A stretch of 64,000 nucleotides of DNA from Malachius bipustulatus (GCA_910589415.1 OU342630.1:51678012-51742011); one strand, 5' to 3'; counted from the stretch's first letter, positions 11,261 through 22,967 are shown. Notes: generated from the sequence alone by a model not told the origin. A program made the numbers and translations.

Positions 11261-13090
11261 TCAAACGGTAAGAATTATACTAATCATTAGTTATTTAAGT
11301 TAGAGTAAGAATCGAATAATTTAAAAATAAAATTTATAGGCATCTTAAGAAATAAAAATGTATTTCTAATAATTTAATGTCATCATAATTCGAGATACTT
11401 AAATAAAAATGTATAAGTACTATTGAATTTTTATTTCCACAATTTATTAGTTTACCGTAAAAATAAAAATAATAATTAGCTCATTGGCACTAGTACTTAT
11501 GTAATAATTGAAGCATTCGAATCTTAAAAGATATACCCTCACTCATACTCTTATCCCAACAGAGTTCTCATAAAAATAATAACTTAAATAAACGAAGCCG
11601 ATCTGATAACTTGGATTTAACATTTTAGAAAAAAAATAGTCAACATTTGTAACCTCCACCCCCCTGGCCTGGTGATCTCTAGAATTTCCCTCCCCCTTTT
11701 TCTTGGTAGGACCCCTTTTTGTTGTGTGACGTCTTGTAGCACCCAGGAGTTCGTAAAGATGGGGTCGCAGAGATTTTGTTGAGAATGGGAAATAAAACAA
11801 CGTAATTCCAAAAACACCTGATTTACTGCCTTTTCCTAATTTAATTATTTACAATTCAAAAATGATTATGAAATTCTATGTTATTTATTTACAATTTTAT
11901 TTAATTATTCAATTTATTTAATTCATTTCTTCAAGATTAAAAACTCTAATTTTATGTTGGTACAACCTGTTACCTGCAGTTCAAATACAACCCAGTCGAT
12001 TTATGATTGTTTATTTTGTGGTTTTGTGTGTGTGAATTGGGTCTGGTGCCTGGAGCTGGTTTATGGGCCTATTGTTGTCCCTTTTCAATTGGTTGCACCA
12101 TGCACTCTCACTTTCTTACCCCCTGGCGTCGGAGCGTTCTTCGTTGCAGAAGCGAGGTTGTCAGCTTGTGACAGTTGTAGGATATCAGAGTGTTATTTTA
12201 TCTTCCCGAGCTAATAAGATGCAGCAAGGCGTTATAGCCAGGTGCTTCGATCTTTGCCTGTTTGAAGATTGGAAGGCGGTTTAATCCGCGCTTCCCGATG
12301 TGTTTCGATTGGTATCCTTACGACAGGATGGGTGTCGGTGGCTAATTTAAATGACTGTTTAGTAACTCAAATACAGAGGCAAGACCGCGAATCTCCCGGA
12401 CCTGTTTCTGTACTGAGATAACGATTCTTGACCGAAAAGCCAATACACAGACCTTTCTCAGCCCTAAGAGAATGCCATACACGTACTTTGAACGTGCCGT
12501 ATTTTCTTGCATACCCTGCTGGCCATGGGACAAGACGGACTCCGCTCAGTATATTTTCCCCTATCATAATGTGTGTGTGTGTGTAGAGAGAGAAAAGATG
12601 CACCAGCTTTGTGGTAGTCCTGTTATCGGTACAAGGTCAATTTCGAACTTATGATTTTCGGTACAATTTCATTGTGAAATTGTTTGATTGTCTTGTTTCT
12701 ATATTGCCTCACTCGACAGTACATCTAAAAAATTCCCAATCAAATTACTAGCTCGTGATAATAAAAAGTACCCTGATTTCCTTGATTTCTCGAATGCTCA
12801 AATTTTGTGGATTTCGTGGTTTTGAAAATGAATTGAATATTTTTCAATTCGTTTTAATTTTTCTGAATTTTAATTTGATTTCTTTCTTTGTGAATTTTGA
12901 AACTTTTGGCTTTTTTAAAATTTTTAAAAACCCTTCCTTAATTTAAAAGTTGTCGTGAAAATTGCAGAGACTTTTTCTTATGAATCAAAGAATAATTTAA
13001 AAGTCGGGGTTAAGTATTTGAACTGCTGATATCGTCGTACGTCTGGCTCCTCAAGAACGCAGTCTGGATACCTGAGACAAAACGAGAAAA
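11261..13090. other. Intergenic stretch after receptor copy A, no gene recognised
   Basis: Apart from the poly(A) signal of copy A near 11326, I recognise nothing. A section at about 11950-12560 is richer in G and C than its surroundings and may be a decayed LTR or gene fragment. Open frames there overlap in several frames and look random. A short GT run lies near 12570. Confidence 0.4.
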
Positions 13091-13131
13091 TTTTCAGAGG
13101 CAGTAAACTTATAAAGATCAATCTAAGCTTT

Positions 13132-13434
13132 TTATTTACAAAATTTGAAATTGTGGAAATTTACTTCACCTGTAGGATTAGTGGCCCCTTGGGTTAACAG
13201 GGCGACAGGTTCCGGTTCCTCTAGGGCATCGTCGTAGTAGAGGTGGCTAGGCGCGGCAATTGGACTTGGGTTGGCTATAGCGGGCGGCATGGCAACAAGG
13301 TGCTCGATTCTAGCTGGACGGCCTCGTCTTGACTTCCGGACAATAGGGACGACTGGCGGTATTTTCAACTTGCGTACTTTCTGCGTAACTGACTTGCTGG
13401 GCACGGGCTGCGGCTTTAGGGGTTTTCGTGCCAT
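13132..13434 (-). CDS. Small basic proline-rich protein, unknown
   Basis: A 100-codon frame starting ATG is clearly richer in G and C than its flanks. The peptide begins MARKPLKPQPVPSK, has a very basic middle with RKSRRGRPAR that resembles an AT-hook, then an acidic stretch DDALEEPEP. I do not recognise a family. Upstream on the same strand there is a TATA-like box and initiator-like motif (13577-13612) and a leader containing a 40-bp tandem duplication. It could be a small gene, the first frame of a degenerate transposable element, or a chance frame inside an LTR-like promoter block. The overlapping plus-strand frame at 13271-13498 seems a shadow. Confidence 0.35.
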   Translation of the reverse strand: MARKPLKPQPVPSKSVTQKVRKLKIPPVVPIVRKSRRGRPARIEHLVAMPPAIANPSPIAAPSHLYYDDALEEPEPVALLTQGATNPTGEVNFHNFKFCK

Positions 13435-13450
13435 TTTTGGAACGAGTAGG

Positions 13451-13538
13451 TTAGGTAATATTTCCGGGCAATTTCTTCAGCCAGAAAGGGTTAGGTAATA
13501 CTTCCGGGCAATTTCTTCAACCAGAAAGGGTTAGGTAA
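13451..13538. repeat. 40-bp tandem duplication
   Basis: The unit TTAGGTAATATTTCCGGGCA plus 20 more bases occurs at 13451-13490 and again at 13491-13530 with two or three changes, followed by the start of a third unit. It lies in the putative leader of the small minus-strand frame. Confidence 0.85.
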
Positions 13539-13576
13539 AGGAGTAGTCTACGCTCAGGAAGCTGAATCAACAAGAC

Positions 13577-13612
13577 TGACTACCTGCGCTGAAATCTCTG
13601 CCTGTATTTATA
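13577..13612 (-). promoter_or_regulatory. Possible core promoter for the small minus-strand frame
   Basis: On the minus strand TATAAATA (13612-13605) precedes a TCAGT initiator-like pentamer whose A is at 13577, about 35 bp downstream. That is a little longer than the usual spacing. The ATG at 13434 lies some 140 bp further on. This is pattern only. Confidence 0.35.
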
Positions 13613-14059
13613 GTAGACGGTCAACCCTTGTCTTCGTGGTCTATTGTGTCTATTTAGGTCAGCGCTTTCACCCGTTCGTTCCTTTATCCAATGACTCGTT
13701 ATGGTAGATTTCCCTGCTTTCCTCTTATCTGAACTAAATGGTGTATATGTCATCTGATGAAACTGCTTTTCCTTTACTTGGGACAATTTTCGTCGTGTTC
13801 CTATCACTTCTATTAATGAATGAAGTTCCCTGTATTTTATTTAATTTCCGGTCATCTGTTTAAGCGATATTTAGTTTAAATCTTTGGATATTTTCACCTC
13901 ACTTTTCTTCTGATCATCTTTCTTCACGTGATTTTAGGTAATAGGTACTACTTTTTTGTGGAGTTTTAGAGAAAAATTATTCACCCGGGGGCGTTAGGTT
14001 TCACATTAAAAATCTGGCAAATTTCAACATGCTGGTAATTTTGTTAAAATATAAACATT

Positions 14060-14300
14060 TTTATTTCTAACTTACCATGTGTCAACAAATGAAAGTATAA
14101 CATATACCCACTCTTTAAAACCCATTTTGATTTTTCTTCCCAGCTTGCTTTCTTTTCGAGCAACTATTTTTTTTTCAAATAAACCACCCAAAAAGTTGAA
14201 AAAAAAATTTAAAGTTTATATGGTTTTCAATAGAGATTTTCTCGCAAACTAAGTAATACAAAAAAAGGGAAGACCTTTGGTCTAGGAAATTGTCTAGGCT
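14060..14300 (+). repeat. Diverged dispersed repeat, copy 1
   Basis: Segments such as AAACCCATTTTG, a run of T, CAATnnnGnTTTTCTCG and AnTACAAAAAAA occur in the same order at 47790-47990. Similarity is interrupted and I cannot assign a class. Confidence 0.45.
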
Positions 14301-14929
14301 TCTTTTTGATTAAAGCTTTGTTTAATGAATTAATTTCTGGGACGCAATGTTTAAGTACTAGGCTTTTGAGATGGCCTCCCAAAAAAAGATTCAAGGGAGC
14401 TAAATCAAGAGATCTATTTCGAGAGCACCATGTTTTTGTTGCACTTTGGGCCCCATGCCAAAAAACACCGCCCAAAAAGCGTCGCCACGTCCTAAAGTCG
14501 GATCACCGAAGTCATATTTTCTGGCTCATATTGCATCAATTTTTCTTGATAGGCGAAGTAATTCGCTTCAGAAGATATAGTTGGAAAAATAATAAAACTC
14601 CTTATTACGCCCCAAATAATCTCAGAGAGCATTATACTGATTTTCCAGTAGGTATATCATACCTTCCATCTTCAGTATGTATGTATTACCACAGTCAATG
14701 ATATAGCTGGCCTGAGAGTCAGAATTTTTTTTTATATAATTTGAAGAGAAGTAAATAACTAATTAGACTAGCGTATAGTACGTAGATTGAACTATAATTT
14801 CTGAAATTATTATTAATAGGGTCTGAATTTACATTATAGATGACCCTTTTAACAGAAAATCCGTTACAATATTTAAAAGAATGCCCAAGGGGAATAAATA
14901 ATTAAACTAAGGTAGAAATACTCCTGGAT

Positions 14930-15110
14930 ATTTACTAATGAATTTCCGATTTGCTTTTATATGTCAAAGATGAATAAATAATCTTTGACATTATAATTTT
15001 TATTTCTATTAATTGATTAGAAATCAATAATCGCTCCTATTTCATGGAAACTGTTTCATATCTGCTGAGTCGTCTGTGAAAGTCTGTCATTCTAGACGGT
15101 TGCACTATAT
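14930..15110 (+). promoter_or_regulatory. Orphan copy of the receptor upstream block
   Basis: The order of motifs TTTACTAAT, AATCTTTGAC, ATTAGAAATCAATAATC, TTTCATGGAAA, ATCTGCTGAGTCGTC and TCATTCT is the same as before receptor copies B (25118-25300) and C (48240-48450). No receptor exon follows here before the next repeats. It may be the remnant of a lost fourth receptor, or the original promoter of copy B separated by later insertions. Confidence 0.6.
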
Positions 15111-15259
15111 TCCAGTAAGTATAGAATTTGGAAAATAGTATTTTTTATCATCAAAAAATATTCATATAGAAAGTTGTTTTACGTTGAGTCCGGTCGCCGA
15201 GCCATGTGACTTTGAATTAAGGTACGTCTCAAATTTTATGATTGATTCTAATACTATTT

Positions 15260-15897
15260 TATACAGGGTGGGCCATCGAAAAGGTAACAAGCCAAATAGT
15301 TTGGAAAGTAAAGATGTATGCGAAAAACGCCGAAACAGGTCGATTTTGTTATCGAGGGGGACATATTTTCGTGACAAATTTAACTACCCAAGCTCACCCC
15401 CTTGGCAGGGGTAGCTACCCCTTTGCTTATCATCATAGGCAACAGCTATCGAATGATACATCGTTTGAAAGCTACTTGAATTTTCTTTACAACGATATCC
15501 AACTTGGGTAGTTAAATTTGTCACGAAAATATGCCTACTTTAATAACAAAATCGACCTGTTTCGGCGTTTTCCGCGTACATCTTCAGTTTCCAAGTTATT
15601 TGGGCGAGCTACGTTATCGATGGGCCACCCTGAATGTAAGCGAAACCCAAATGGTTCGATATCGTTGTAAAGAGAATTCAAGTAGCTTTCAAATGATGTA
15701 TCATCCGATAGCTGTTCCCTATGATGATAAGCAAAGGGGTAGCTATCCCTGCCAAGGGGGTGAACTTGAGTAGTTAAATTTGTCACGAAAATATGTCCCC
15801 CTCGATAACAAAATCGACCTGTTTCGGCATTTTTCGCATTCATCTTCATTTTCCAAATTATTAGGCTTGTTACCTTTTCGATGGCCCACCCTGTATA
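15260..15897. mobile_element. Foldback element with TACAGGGTGGGCCATCG ends
   Basis: The left end TATACAGGGTGGGCCATCG is complemented at the right end by CGATGGCCCACCCTGTATA. The arms share long inverted segments. Inside there is a further inverted unit around 15508-15635 with its own ATGGGCCACCCTG, so the element seems to be built of two nested palindromes. No protein is encoded. Confidence 0.85.
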
Positions 15898-16097
15898 CTC
15901 ATTCATAATATGGGGAGTGCCAGAGTGGCCCCGCCCTAATAACCAGGGCAATAAATAACTATCAAAAGAGAAGGTTTTTATTACATCCCTCCTTCAAATG
16001 GTCGTTGAGGATGAAAAAATCAGGGAGACTTTTAAATTGGAAGGTGGAAACTGGAGCTAGGGGTGAAATTGCACCCCTTTCAGTTTTTTTTATTAGA

Positions 16098-16878
16098 TAT
16101 ACAGGGTGTTATGTAATTGAATGTCAATATTTAAGGAGTTGATTTTTGGGTCAATTTTAAGGAGAAAACTTCATAAGTTTGTATGTCCTAAGAGTCTTAA
16201 CTTTTGAAATAAAGGGTGGTAAAGTTTTATTAAAATAAATCATTTTTTCGTAATATCTATAATACCGCTCTGGATATTTTAATGAAATTTCGTATACAGA
16301 TATATTACGCATCAAGGTGCATTTTTTTATGTACCACGTTTCATTTTATTTCCATTAGTGACGATGGTGCACGATCGTGCAGAATTTTACCTGCATATTT
16401 TGGCAGACATTGATGATACACCACTGATTTCTGTTCAAATAGAAATCATTTTTGGAATCCCCATTCATTTCCAAGCAAATTTGATCACCTATTTTTTTCA
16501 GTCCGATGCACGGTTTTCGCATATAAAAATAAAATCTGTTTCTCTACATGGTCACAAGATTTTCGTTAAGTGACAATAAAAAAATATAAAAACATGCAGG
16601 TAAAATTCTGCACGATCGTCACTAGTGGTGATAAAACGAAATGTGGTACATGAAAAAATGCCTCTTGATGAGTAATACCCGTCTATTAAATTTCATTGAA
16701 ATATCCAGAGCGGTATTACAGATATTATGGAAAAATTATTTATTTTTAAAAACTTTACCACCTGTATATAAAAAGTTAAGACTTTTAGGACATACGTTCT
16801 TATGAAGTTTTCTTGTTAAAATGGACCCAAAAATCACCCCCTTAAATATTGACATTCAATTACAAAACACCCTGTATA
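16098..16878. mobile_element. Foldback element with TACAGGGTGTTATGTAATTG ends
   Basis: TATACAGGGTGTTATGTAAT at the left is complemented by ATTACAAAACACCCTGTATA at the right. Inner arms also pair, for example CACGATCGTGCAGAATTTTA (about 16370) against TAAAATTCTGCACGATCGTC (about 16602). There is no transposase frame. Confidence 0.85.
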
Positions 16879-17361
16879 CAGGGTTACTGGTAACTGGATA
16901 CATTCCTTTGGTGATCTGATAAAACAAGAGGTAAGGAGTAAATTAACCCCAACATGTACTATACAAAACTCAATAGATTTTGAGATATTTCGATTTTCAA
17001 CTTTTCTTAAAAAAAATGGTTTCAAATGTCTTGAAATGTAATTTTCAAAAAATCTGCTTTAACTTTTTGACTTTTTTTTGCTGGAATACTTGTCCAATAC
17101 TATGCTTCCTTCTGGAATAAAAAATATCCTGAGGTATTTCGATCGTGTGAAAATATTGTCAAGGCAACTTGCGTACAAATTGTTTTAAAAACTTTCTTAG
17201 TGTAGTAGCTATCTAACAAGGTACGAATCTTGTACAAGAATAATAACCCTTAGTAGTAAAAAAAGAAAGTTGAACTTAATAAGGTGTTATTCTCAAATAA
17301 ACCGTAAGTACCTTAAATAAACAATAAGTAGATAGGTGGGTGGTATATCAATACCTAATTT
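16879..17361. other. No gene recognised between foldback and transposase remnant
   Basis: The sequence is AT-rich without a coding frame. It may contain the left flank of the transposon whose transposase remnant begins at 17362, but I see no inverted-repeat partner to the right of 18375. Confidence 0.4.
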
Positions 17362-18375
17362 TTACAAGTCTTGTTCAAAATGGGAGCCCCGATTTCGTAT
17401 ACACGCACGACAGCGTCTTCTTATTTCTGTCTTTGTCACTCTGGTAGTCAGGTTATTCCGTATGTATTCGGCAGCGTCGACTATTCTTTGTCTAAGATCT
17501 TCTCTCGTATTCACTGGGGTTGCATAGACCAAATCTTTCATATGACCCCATATGTTGAAATCCATAGGAGTTAAATCTGGACTTCGCGCTGCTGTACTGT
17601 CAGCCTATAATGGGCTGGACAACCATCGTGCTGAAATATCATTCGCGCTCTAACAGCTAAAGGAACATCTTCTAGAAGCCCCTGCAAGTCATTCTCTAGA
17701 AAATCTTCATAGATTTCTCCGTTTAAATTACCGGGAAAAAAGCATGGTCCGATTAAATAGTGGCCATAATTACTCCCATCCAAACATTTTCAGAAAACTT
17801 CCTTTGGAAACTAGTTTCCCTTATTAGGTGTGGGTTTTCTTCTGCCCAATAGTGTAGGTTATGAAAATTTGTTATGCCCTCGCGACTAAAATTTGATTCG
17901 TCTGTCCATAAAATGTCTGTTAAGAAATGTGCATCTTGTGCATCTGAATTTAACATGAGGCGGCAGAATTCAACTCTCCTTCCAGGATCGTCTTTATCTA
18001 AGCCCTGGACAGGAGTATAATGGTAAGGATGGCATCCAACTTCGCGTATCATGGACCATACTTTCCATTGTGACGTGCCATAGTTTGCCTCGCTACTTTA
18101 GTAGTTGAAGTGCTTGGATTATCCTCAAAATGCATCAATATTTCTTCCTCATCATCTGGTTGGTATACTGGAGTAGCACCGCCGTCAGCTCGTCTAAGTT
18201 TCACTGAACCATTTTTAGCGATATTTCGATATGTCGTACTAAATACACGAACATTTGCTATGCGACGATTAGAAAAACGATGTTCATATTCCCGACGAGC
18301 TTCTGCAGCATTACCATCGCAATATCCGTAGACAAATAAAATGTCAGCATATTCTGCATTGCTGTAAGCGGCCAC
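17362..18375 (-). pseudogene. Tc1/mariner-like transposase with DUF4817-type N-terminus, frameshifted
   Basis: From 18375 the minus strand encodes MAAYSNAEYADILFVYGYC, the helix-turn-helix type start annotated as DUF4817 in many insect transposases. The catalytic domain follows in three other frames: first Asp in WTDESNFSREGI, second Asp in IFQHDGCPAHY, and the third region SPDLTPMDFNIWGHMKDLVY. The C-terminal basic tail is RRRCRACIRNRG. At least three frameshifts and a deletion between the second and third catalytic regions (the expected stretch of roughly 40 residues is shortened) make it inactive. The family cuts and pastes DNA at TA targets. Confidence 0.85.
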
Positions 18376-18511
18376 GTCGTTTCAAAGAATCTTCAAAACC
18401 GAACCAAACACTTAAGTCACTAAACTGTCAGATTCAGACAGTCCAGTCACAGAATAATCAATTATTGACTTTTCTGCGGTCCAGTTATATAGTTATTTAC
18501 ATTATAAGCTA

Positions 18512-18608
18512 CGAAACTTCACTTTTAGGTGCGAGGAGTATTTGAATGGCCGAGGCGAAGCGTAGCGTAGCCGAGAATATTTAAAGAGTCCGAGCACCTG
18601 AAAGAGTG
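18512..18608. repeat. GC-rich hairpin next to a long-TIR transposon
   Basis: AACTTCACTTTTAGGTGCGA and further bases pair imperfectly with the reverse of GCACCTGAAAGAGTGACTTC, with GGCCGAGGCG facing GTAGCCGAG at the tip. Its role is unknown; it may be a small foldback. Confidence 0.4.
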
Positions 18609-18667
18609 ACTTCAAGGCGGGTCGAAAACCACAAAATCATTTTTTTTTGTAATTGGTTACGAAGTTA

Positions 18668-20598
18668 CAGGGTGTTTTATGTCTCAGGTACAAAACTTTG
18701 ATAGGCGGTATTTATGAAACGGCTGGAGATATTTTGTCGAAATTTACTGAGAATGGTGCATTCCGGAAACTTATCAAAACCGCATTCTGAGTTAATTAAA
18801 AATCCAGGACCGGACTTGAAAATTTTTGCCCCCATGGTCTTTGTTGAAAAAGTTAATTTTCTGACGATGCTTCTGAAAAACTGTCATCGAATTTGAAAAG
18901 TTAAGAAAAAACGCTATGGAAATCATTCCTCAATTTGAACGGCACACCCAAACCGTCTCGAAAAAAAAAAAGTCAAAGTAAAACTTCTCAGTAAACTATC
19001 GTTTTCGAGCAGAAATATTTTACTTAATGTTCGTCTGATTTCTTTTAAATTAAATTTTGACTTGTTTCTGTTGGAAAAATGTTTTACAGAAGTCCAAGCT
19101 TTATTACTGGGAAATCAGGTGTCAACTACAAAATTTTCAGATTTCACTAATAATCACAAATCATTTCACTGATAATGAATACGCAGACATTATGTTTGTG
19201 TACGGTTTCTGCAATGGAAATTCAAGAGCAGCTGCGAGAGAGTACCATGGAAGATTCCTCAATCGAAAAACACCGGCCCATGTAACGTTTCGCGTCTGTT
19301 TTCCAATTTTCTCGAAACCACACATATTTCCCTGATTTCAAAGGAATGCTGAACCTCAATTGGAAAATCTGAACCATCAAAACATCGTGGAGATGGTGGC
19401 AGTAAATCCAAGTACAAGTAGGTACGCGAAGAATTGGGCAAGCACTGGGCATTTCTCAATCAAGAGTATGACGAACCTTGAAAAAAAGAAGAGCGGAAAC
19501 ATCCCTGTCACGTACAAAGCGTACAGAGGCTTCAACCATTCAATGAAGTTCCATTGAATGGAATGCGTAGAATTTTATTTACTGATGAAGCTGATGAAAC
19601 TCCCACCTATGGGCATAGGAAAATCCGCGCTCTGTTGTTCAGAAGAACTCGCAACAGATTTTCTATAAATGTGTAGTGTGGCATTGCAAATGATACCCTA
19701 ATAGGACCCAATTTTTTTGCTGGGCGGCTCACGGGGGAAATTTATTTACTTTTCCTACAAGTCATTTTCCCCGGCTTGCTTGCAGAGGCGAACGTGAACA
19801 GGCGTGCTCTTTACTTCCAGCAAGATGGGGCACCACCGCATTTTTCTCGACAAGTCAGAGAGCATCTCCACAATGAGTACACCAATCATTAGTTCGGGCG
19901 CGGCGGCCCTCATTCCTGACCACCTAGGTCCCCCGATCACACTGTTTTAGACTATTACCTATATGGGGCCATATGAAGCAGAAAGTCTAAAAAACGGAAG
20001 TAAGTACCAGAGAGGAGCTCAGGACGCGAATACTGGTAGTTGCTGATGAAATTAAAAACAAGTGGCAAATAATTCAAAAAACAAACCAAAATTTAAGGAA
20101 ACGCTGCAGGAAATGTATTGAAGTTGGTGAAGGACATTTTGAGAACCGTTTATAACATTATTGATAACATTTAATTTACACTGACATTTTTCCCACAGAA
20201 ACAAGTCAAAAAATAAATTTGAACTAATTAAGACGAACATTAAGTAAAATATGTCGGCTCGAAAACGATAGTCTACTGAGAAGTTTTACTTTGACATTTT
20301 TTTTTTAGAGACGGTTTGGGTGTGCCGTTCAAATTGAGGAATGATTTCCATAGAGTTTTTTCTTAGTTTTTCAAATTCGATGACAGTTTTCAGAAACATC
20401 GTCAGAAAATTAACTTTTTCAACAAAGACCATGGGGGCAAACATTTTCGAGTCCGGTCCTGGATTTTTAATTAACTCAGAACGCGGTTTTGATAAGTTTC
20501 TGGAATGCACCATTCCTAGTAAATTTCGACAAAATATCTTCAACCGTTTCATAAATATCGCCTATCAAAGTTTTGTACTTGGGACATAAAACACCCTG
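18668..20598 (+). mobile_element. DUF4817-type DNA transposon with long inverted repeats
   Basis: CAGGGTGTTTTATGTCTCAG at the left is matched by the inverse at 20579-20598, with TA on both sides. The inverted repeat runs inward for about 370 bp to GTTCGTCTGATT / AATTAAGACGAAC. A degenerate transposase lies between. Complementarity also extends outward for about 55 bp on each side (18609-18667 and 20599-20656), so the element either has longer ends than CAGGGTG or jumped into an older palindrome. It is the one copy here that links the CAGGGTG terminus directly to a transposase. Confidence 0.85.
19160..20153 (+). pseudogene. Degenerate DUF4817-type transposase inside the long-TIR element
   Basis: The start encodes [20 protein letters not shown], clearly the same N-terminal module as at 18375 and 43639. 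Later, in different frames, come ILFTDEADETPTYGH (first Asp), FQQDGAPPHFSRQVREHL (second Asp at about 19820) and SPDHTVLDYY (third Asp), then a basic C-terminus KRCRKCIEVGEGHFENRL ending with a stop at about 20153. Spacing between the second and third Asp is a little over 40 residues. Multiple frameshifts and stops show that it is dead. Confidence 0.82.
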
Positions 20599-20656
20599 TA
20601 ACTTCGTAATCAATCACAAAAAAAAATCTTTTGTGGTTTTCGACCCGCCTTGAAGT

Positions 20657-21720
20657 CCGCTTATCACCATTGGTCTATGTAAGGTCACTCATAAATCACC
20701 CTGTATAGGTAGTAATAATTATTAATAGTAAACCTATCAATATTTTTTCAATTTACATGATTAACGTTAATAAACGTGAAAGAGGACGCTCACACCCGTG
20801 TTGGTGTCTCCGACTATGATCTTTTGTTGTGTGATAAAAACTTTCTTGTGGAAAAAAAAACTGTGGTAATATAAAGTTTCTTTGTAAACTGAATCGATTC
20901 ATTTACGATTTAAGTTAGTTTGTCTCATGTTTCAGCTTCCCCCGTTAGATCCCATGCAAGGCTTGTGAGCCAGTATTAGAGTTATGTAGCATTGATGATT
21001 GATGAGACCGTTTTTGAGTTCCTAGACGAATTTTTCCACCCGTCGATAAGCAGTTCAGTTCTACATGTCGAGGGATCCAGATGTCTTCTCGATACATTTC
21101 TTGTCAGCATTTTCTAGTAACAGTAAAGTAGTTGATAATACTTTGCGGCTGGGTAACTTGGATCCATATATACTGGAGGAAGATCAGTTACAACCTTACT
21201 AATCACCTAAAGTGGTCAGAATCTATCAAGCTAAGAAGTTTAACGCTTTCTTCGGAAAAGCAACTGTGATCGTCTTTTCCCTGAGTTTCTCCTAATAGGA
21301 CCGTTGTGTTTTACTCGTTGTTTATCGTAGTCACCCCTGATCTTTTATTGAGGTATGCCAGGATTAGGATGACCAAAACGGATAGTGTAAAAGAACCTGC
21401 TGGTCTCATCATTGTAACTTGGATTTCCTTTTTTCTCGGCTGATATGAATTTCTTGCGGAAATGCGGGGCAAATAACTAACACCTGTTGTTAACTGTTGT
21501 TAAGGTTTCCTTTCAGAGAGAATGAAGTGAAGGGAGAGAGTAGATGAATTTGCTTTACCGATTGGCTAACTTTTCGTTATCGTACTACAAATAACCCTGC
21601 CAAATTTCAACAATATCGGCAAAGGAATGTTTGATACTAATAAAAAACCAATTAATAGAAAACCTTAACACCCTGTAACTTATTAAAGAATAATTCTTAA
21701 AACATACCTAAGAGAAAATT
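20657..21720. other. No gene recognised upstream of the LINE
   Basis: A lone CACCCTGTATA at 20698-20708 looks like the right tip of another TACAGGGTG element whose left tip I could not find. The rest shows no coding frame or border. Confidence 0.4.
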
Positions 21721-21723
21721 TTT

Positions 21724-21743
21724 ATATATATATATATATATAT
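21724..21743. repeat. (TA)n microsatellite
   Basis: About ten TA units, in AT-rich DNA about 500 bp before the first LINE open frame. Confidence 0.9.
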
Positions 21744-22226
21744 AATCAATCACACAATTACCATTACATGGTGTAGTGCGTAACATAAATACATTTCATT
21801 CTTAACAAATATTTTTTTTTTAGATTTTTAGTGCTCCATTATTTAACTCGTTTATCGGGAGATAATAAGCGGTAAATAAAATTAAGAATGCTGAAGGTGT
21901 TAAATAGAAAGTGATCAAATAGTTGGTAAAATAGTGTGCGGAAATCAAGAAGAATAAAGGTGAGAAAGTTGAAAAATAATAGATAGAATACAAGTGTAAG
22001 TATTGAAGGTGGAGTAAAAGCGAGGTGGGTATAGCTCGTCCGAAAGGTCGACTTGCGAGTTATCTCCGGCGCCCGCTGATAAATACAGATAACAACCAAA
22101 ACAAATAAGTGAGTGCGACAATAATATAGATATTCCAAAATCAAGAACAGAGGCGGTACGTTCGGGTAGGAAAATTCGTAATAGTTAAATAGGAAGAAAA
22201 TATAAAGAAGAATAAAATAGATAATA

Positions 22227-22967
22227 ATGTCTAGTGACGACGGGTCAGTTTCGGAAGGAAATAAAAGAAAGAGAATAATTAGGTCGCCGCAAAAACATGG
22301 CAATGATGGAGAGGAAAAATTGGATGTAATAATAGGGATGATGAAGATAAATGAAGCAAGGATGAAGGAATTGAAAGAAAGCATTGACACAATCAGAAAG
22401 GAGCAGGAAGCATGCAAAGAGGAGATAAAGAAGCTAAGAGGGGAAAATAAAAAGATAATGGCAGAAAATAACACGATGAAAGAGAAAATAAAGGAAGTAA
22501 ATGAAAGAGTGGAAAGGCTAGAAATAGAAAAACGAAAGAACAACATAGTAATACAAGGCATGGAAATTGAGACAGGAGGGATGAAACAGGATAAGGCAAA
22601 AATAAATGAAAAAATGGAAGGAGATTTTAGAAAGAAAATGGGAATTGAGGTAAAAGTTAAAAATGTAGCACAGATAGGAAGGCAAATGTACTTGATTGAG
22701 ATGGAAAAAGAGAAAGATAAGGATGAAGTTATGAAGAATAAACATAAACTAAAGAAACTAGAGAATGAGAGAATATATATAAATCACGATGAAACAAAAG
22801 AGCAAAGAGAGAAGGGAAGACAAATTAGAAAAATGGCAAAGGAGGAAAAACGAGAGGGGAAAGAAGTAAAGACAGGATACAGTAAAGTAATAGTTGACGG
22901 AGAGGTATGGAGATGGAATAAGGAGAAGGGAAGGCTAGAGAGGGAGGAAGAGCGATCAAAAAACTAG
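22227..22967 (+). CDS. LINE ORF1 protein, coiled coil with RNA-binding domain
   Basis: The 246-codon frame starts at ATG and is open. Residues about 30-110 are a charged coiled coil (heptads such as KEEIKKLRGENKKIMAENN). Then the segment ERLEIEKRKNNIVIQGMEIE marks the start of an RRM-like fold, and the C-terminus has ERIYINHDETKEQREKGRQI and a basic tail with GYSKVIVDGEVWRWN. This is the plan of L1-type ORF1 proteins, which coat the element RNA. No CCHC knuckle is visible. It ends 26 bp before the ORF2 frame. Confidence 0.82.
   Translation: MSSDDGSVSEGNKRKRIIRSPQKHGNDGEEKLDVIIGMMKINEARMKELKESIDTIRKEQEACKEEIKKLRGENKKIMAENNTMKEKIKEVNERVERLEIEKRKNNIVIQGMEIETGGMKQDKAKINEKMEGDFRKKMGIEVKVKNVAQIGRQMYLIEMEKEKDKDEVMKNKHKLKKLENERIYINHDETKEQREKGRQIRKMAKEEKREGKEVKTGYSKVIVDGEVWRWNKEKGRLEREEERSKN

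Noticed and set aside
15162..15951. Several overlapping frames that look related to each other
   Set aside because: They lie in the arms of a foldback, so the similarity reflects inverted copies of non-coding DNA.
19360..19557. Independent plus-strand gene
   Set aside because: It is a frame within the degenerate transposase region and does not continue with conserved motifs.
21839..22561. Minus-strand 240-codon frame rich in Phe, Ser and Leu
   Set aside because: It is the antisense shadow of the purine-rich LINE ORF1 and its leader. The same holds for the other long minus frames at 22393-24996.
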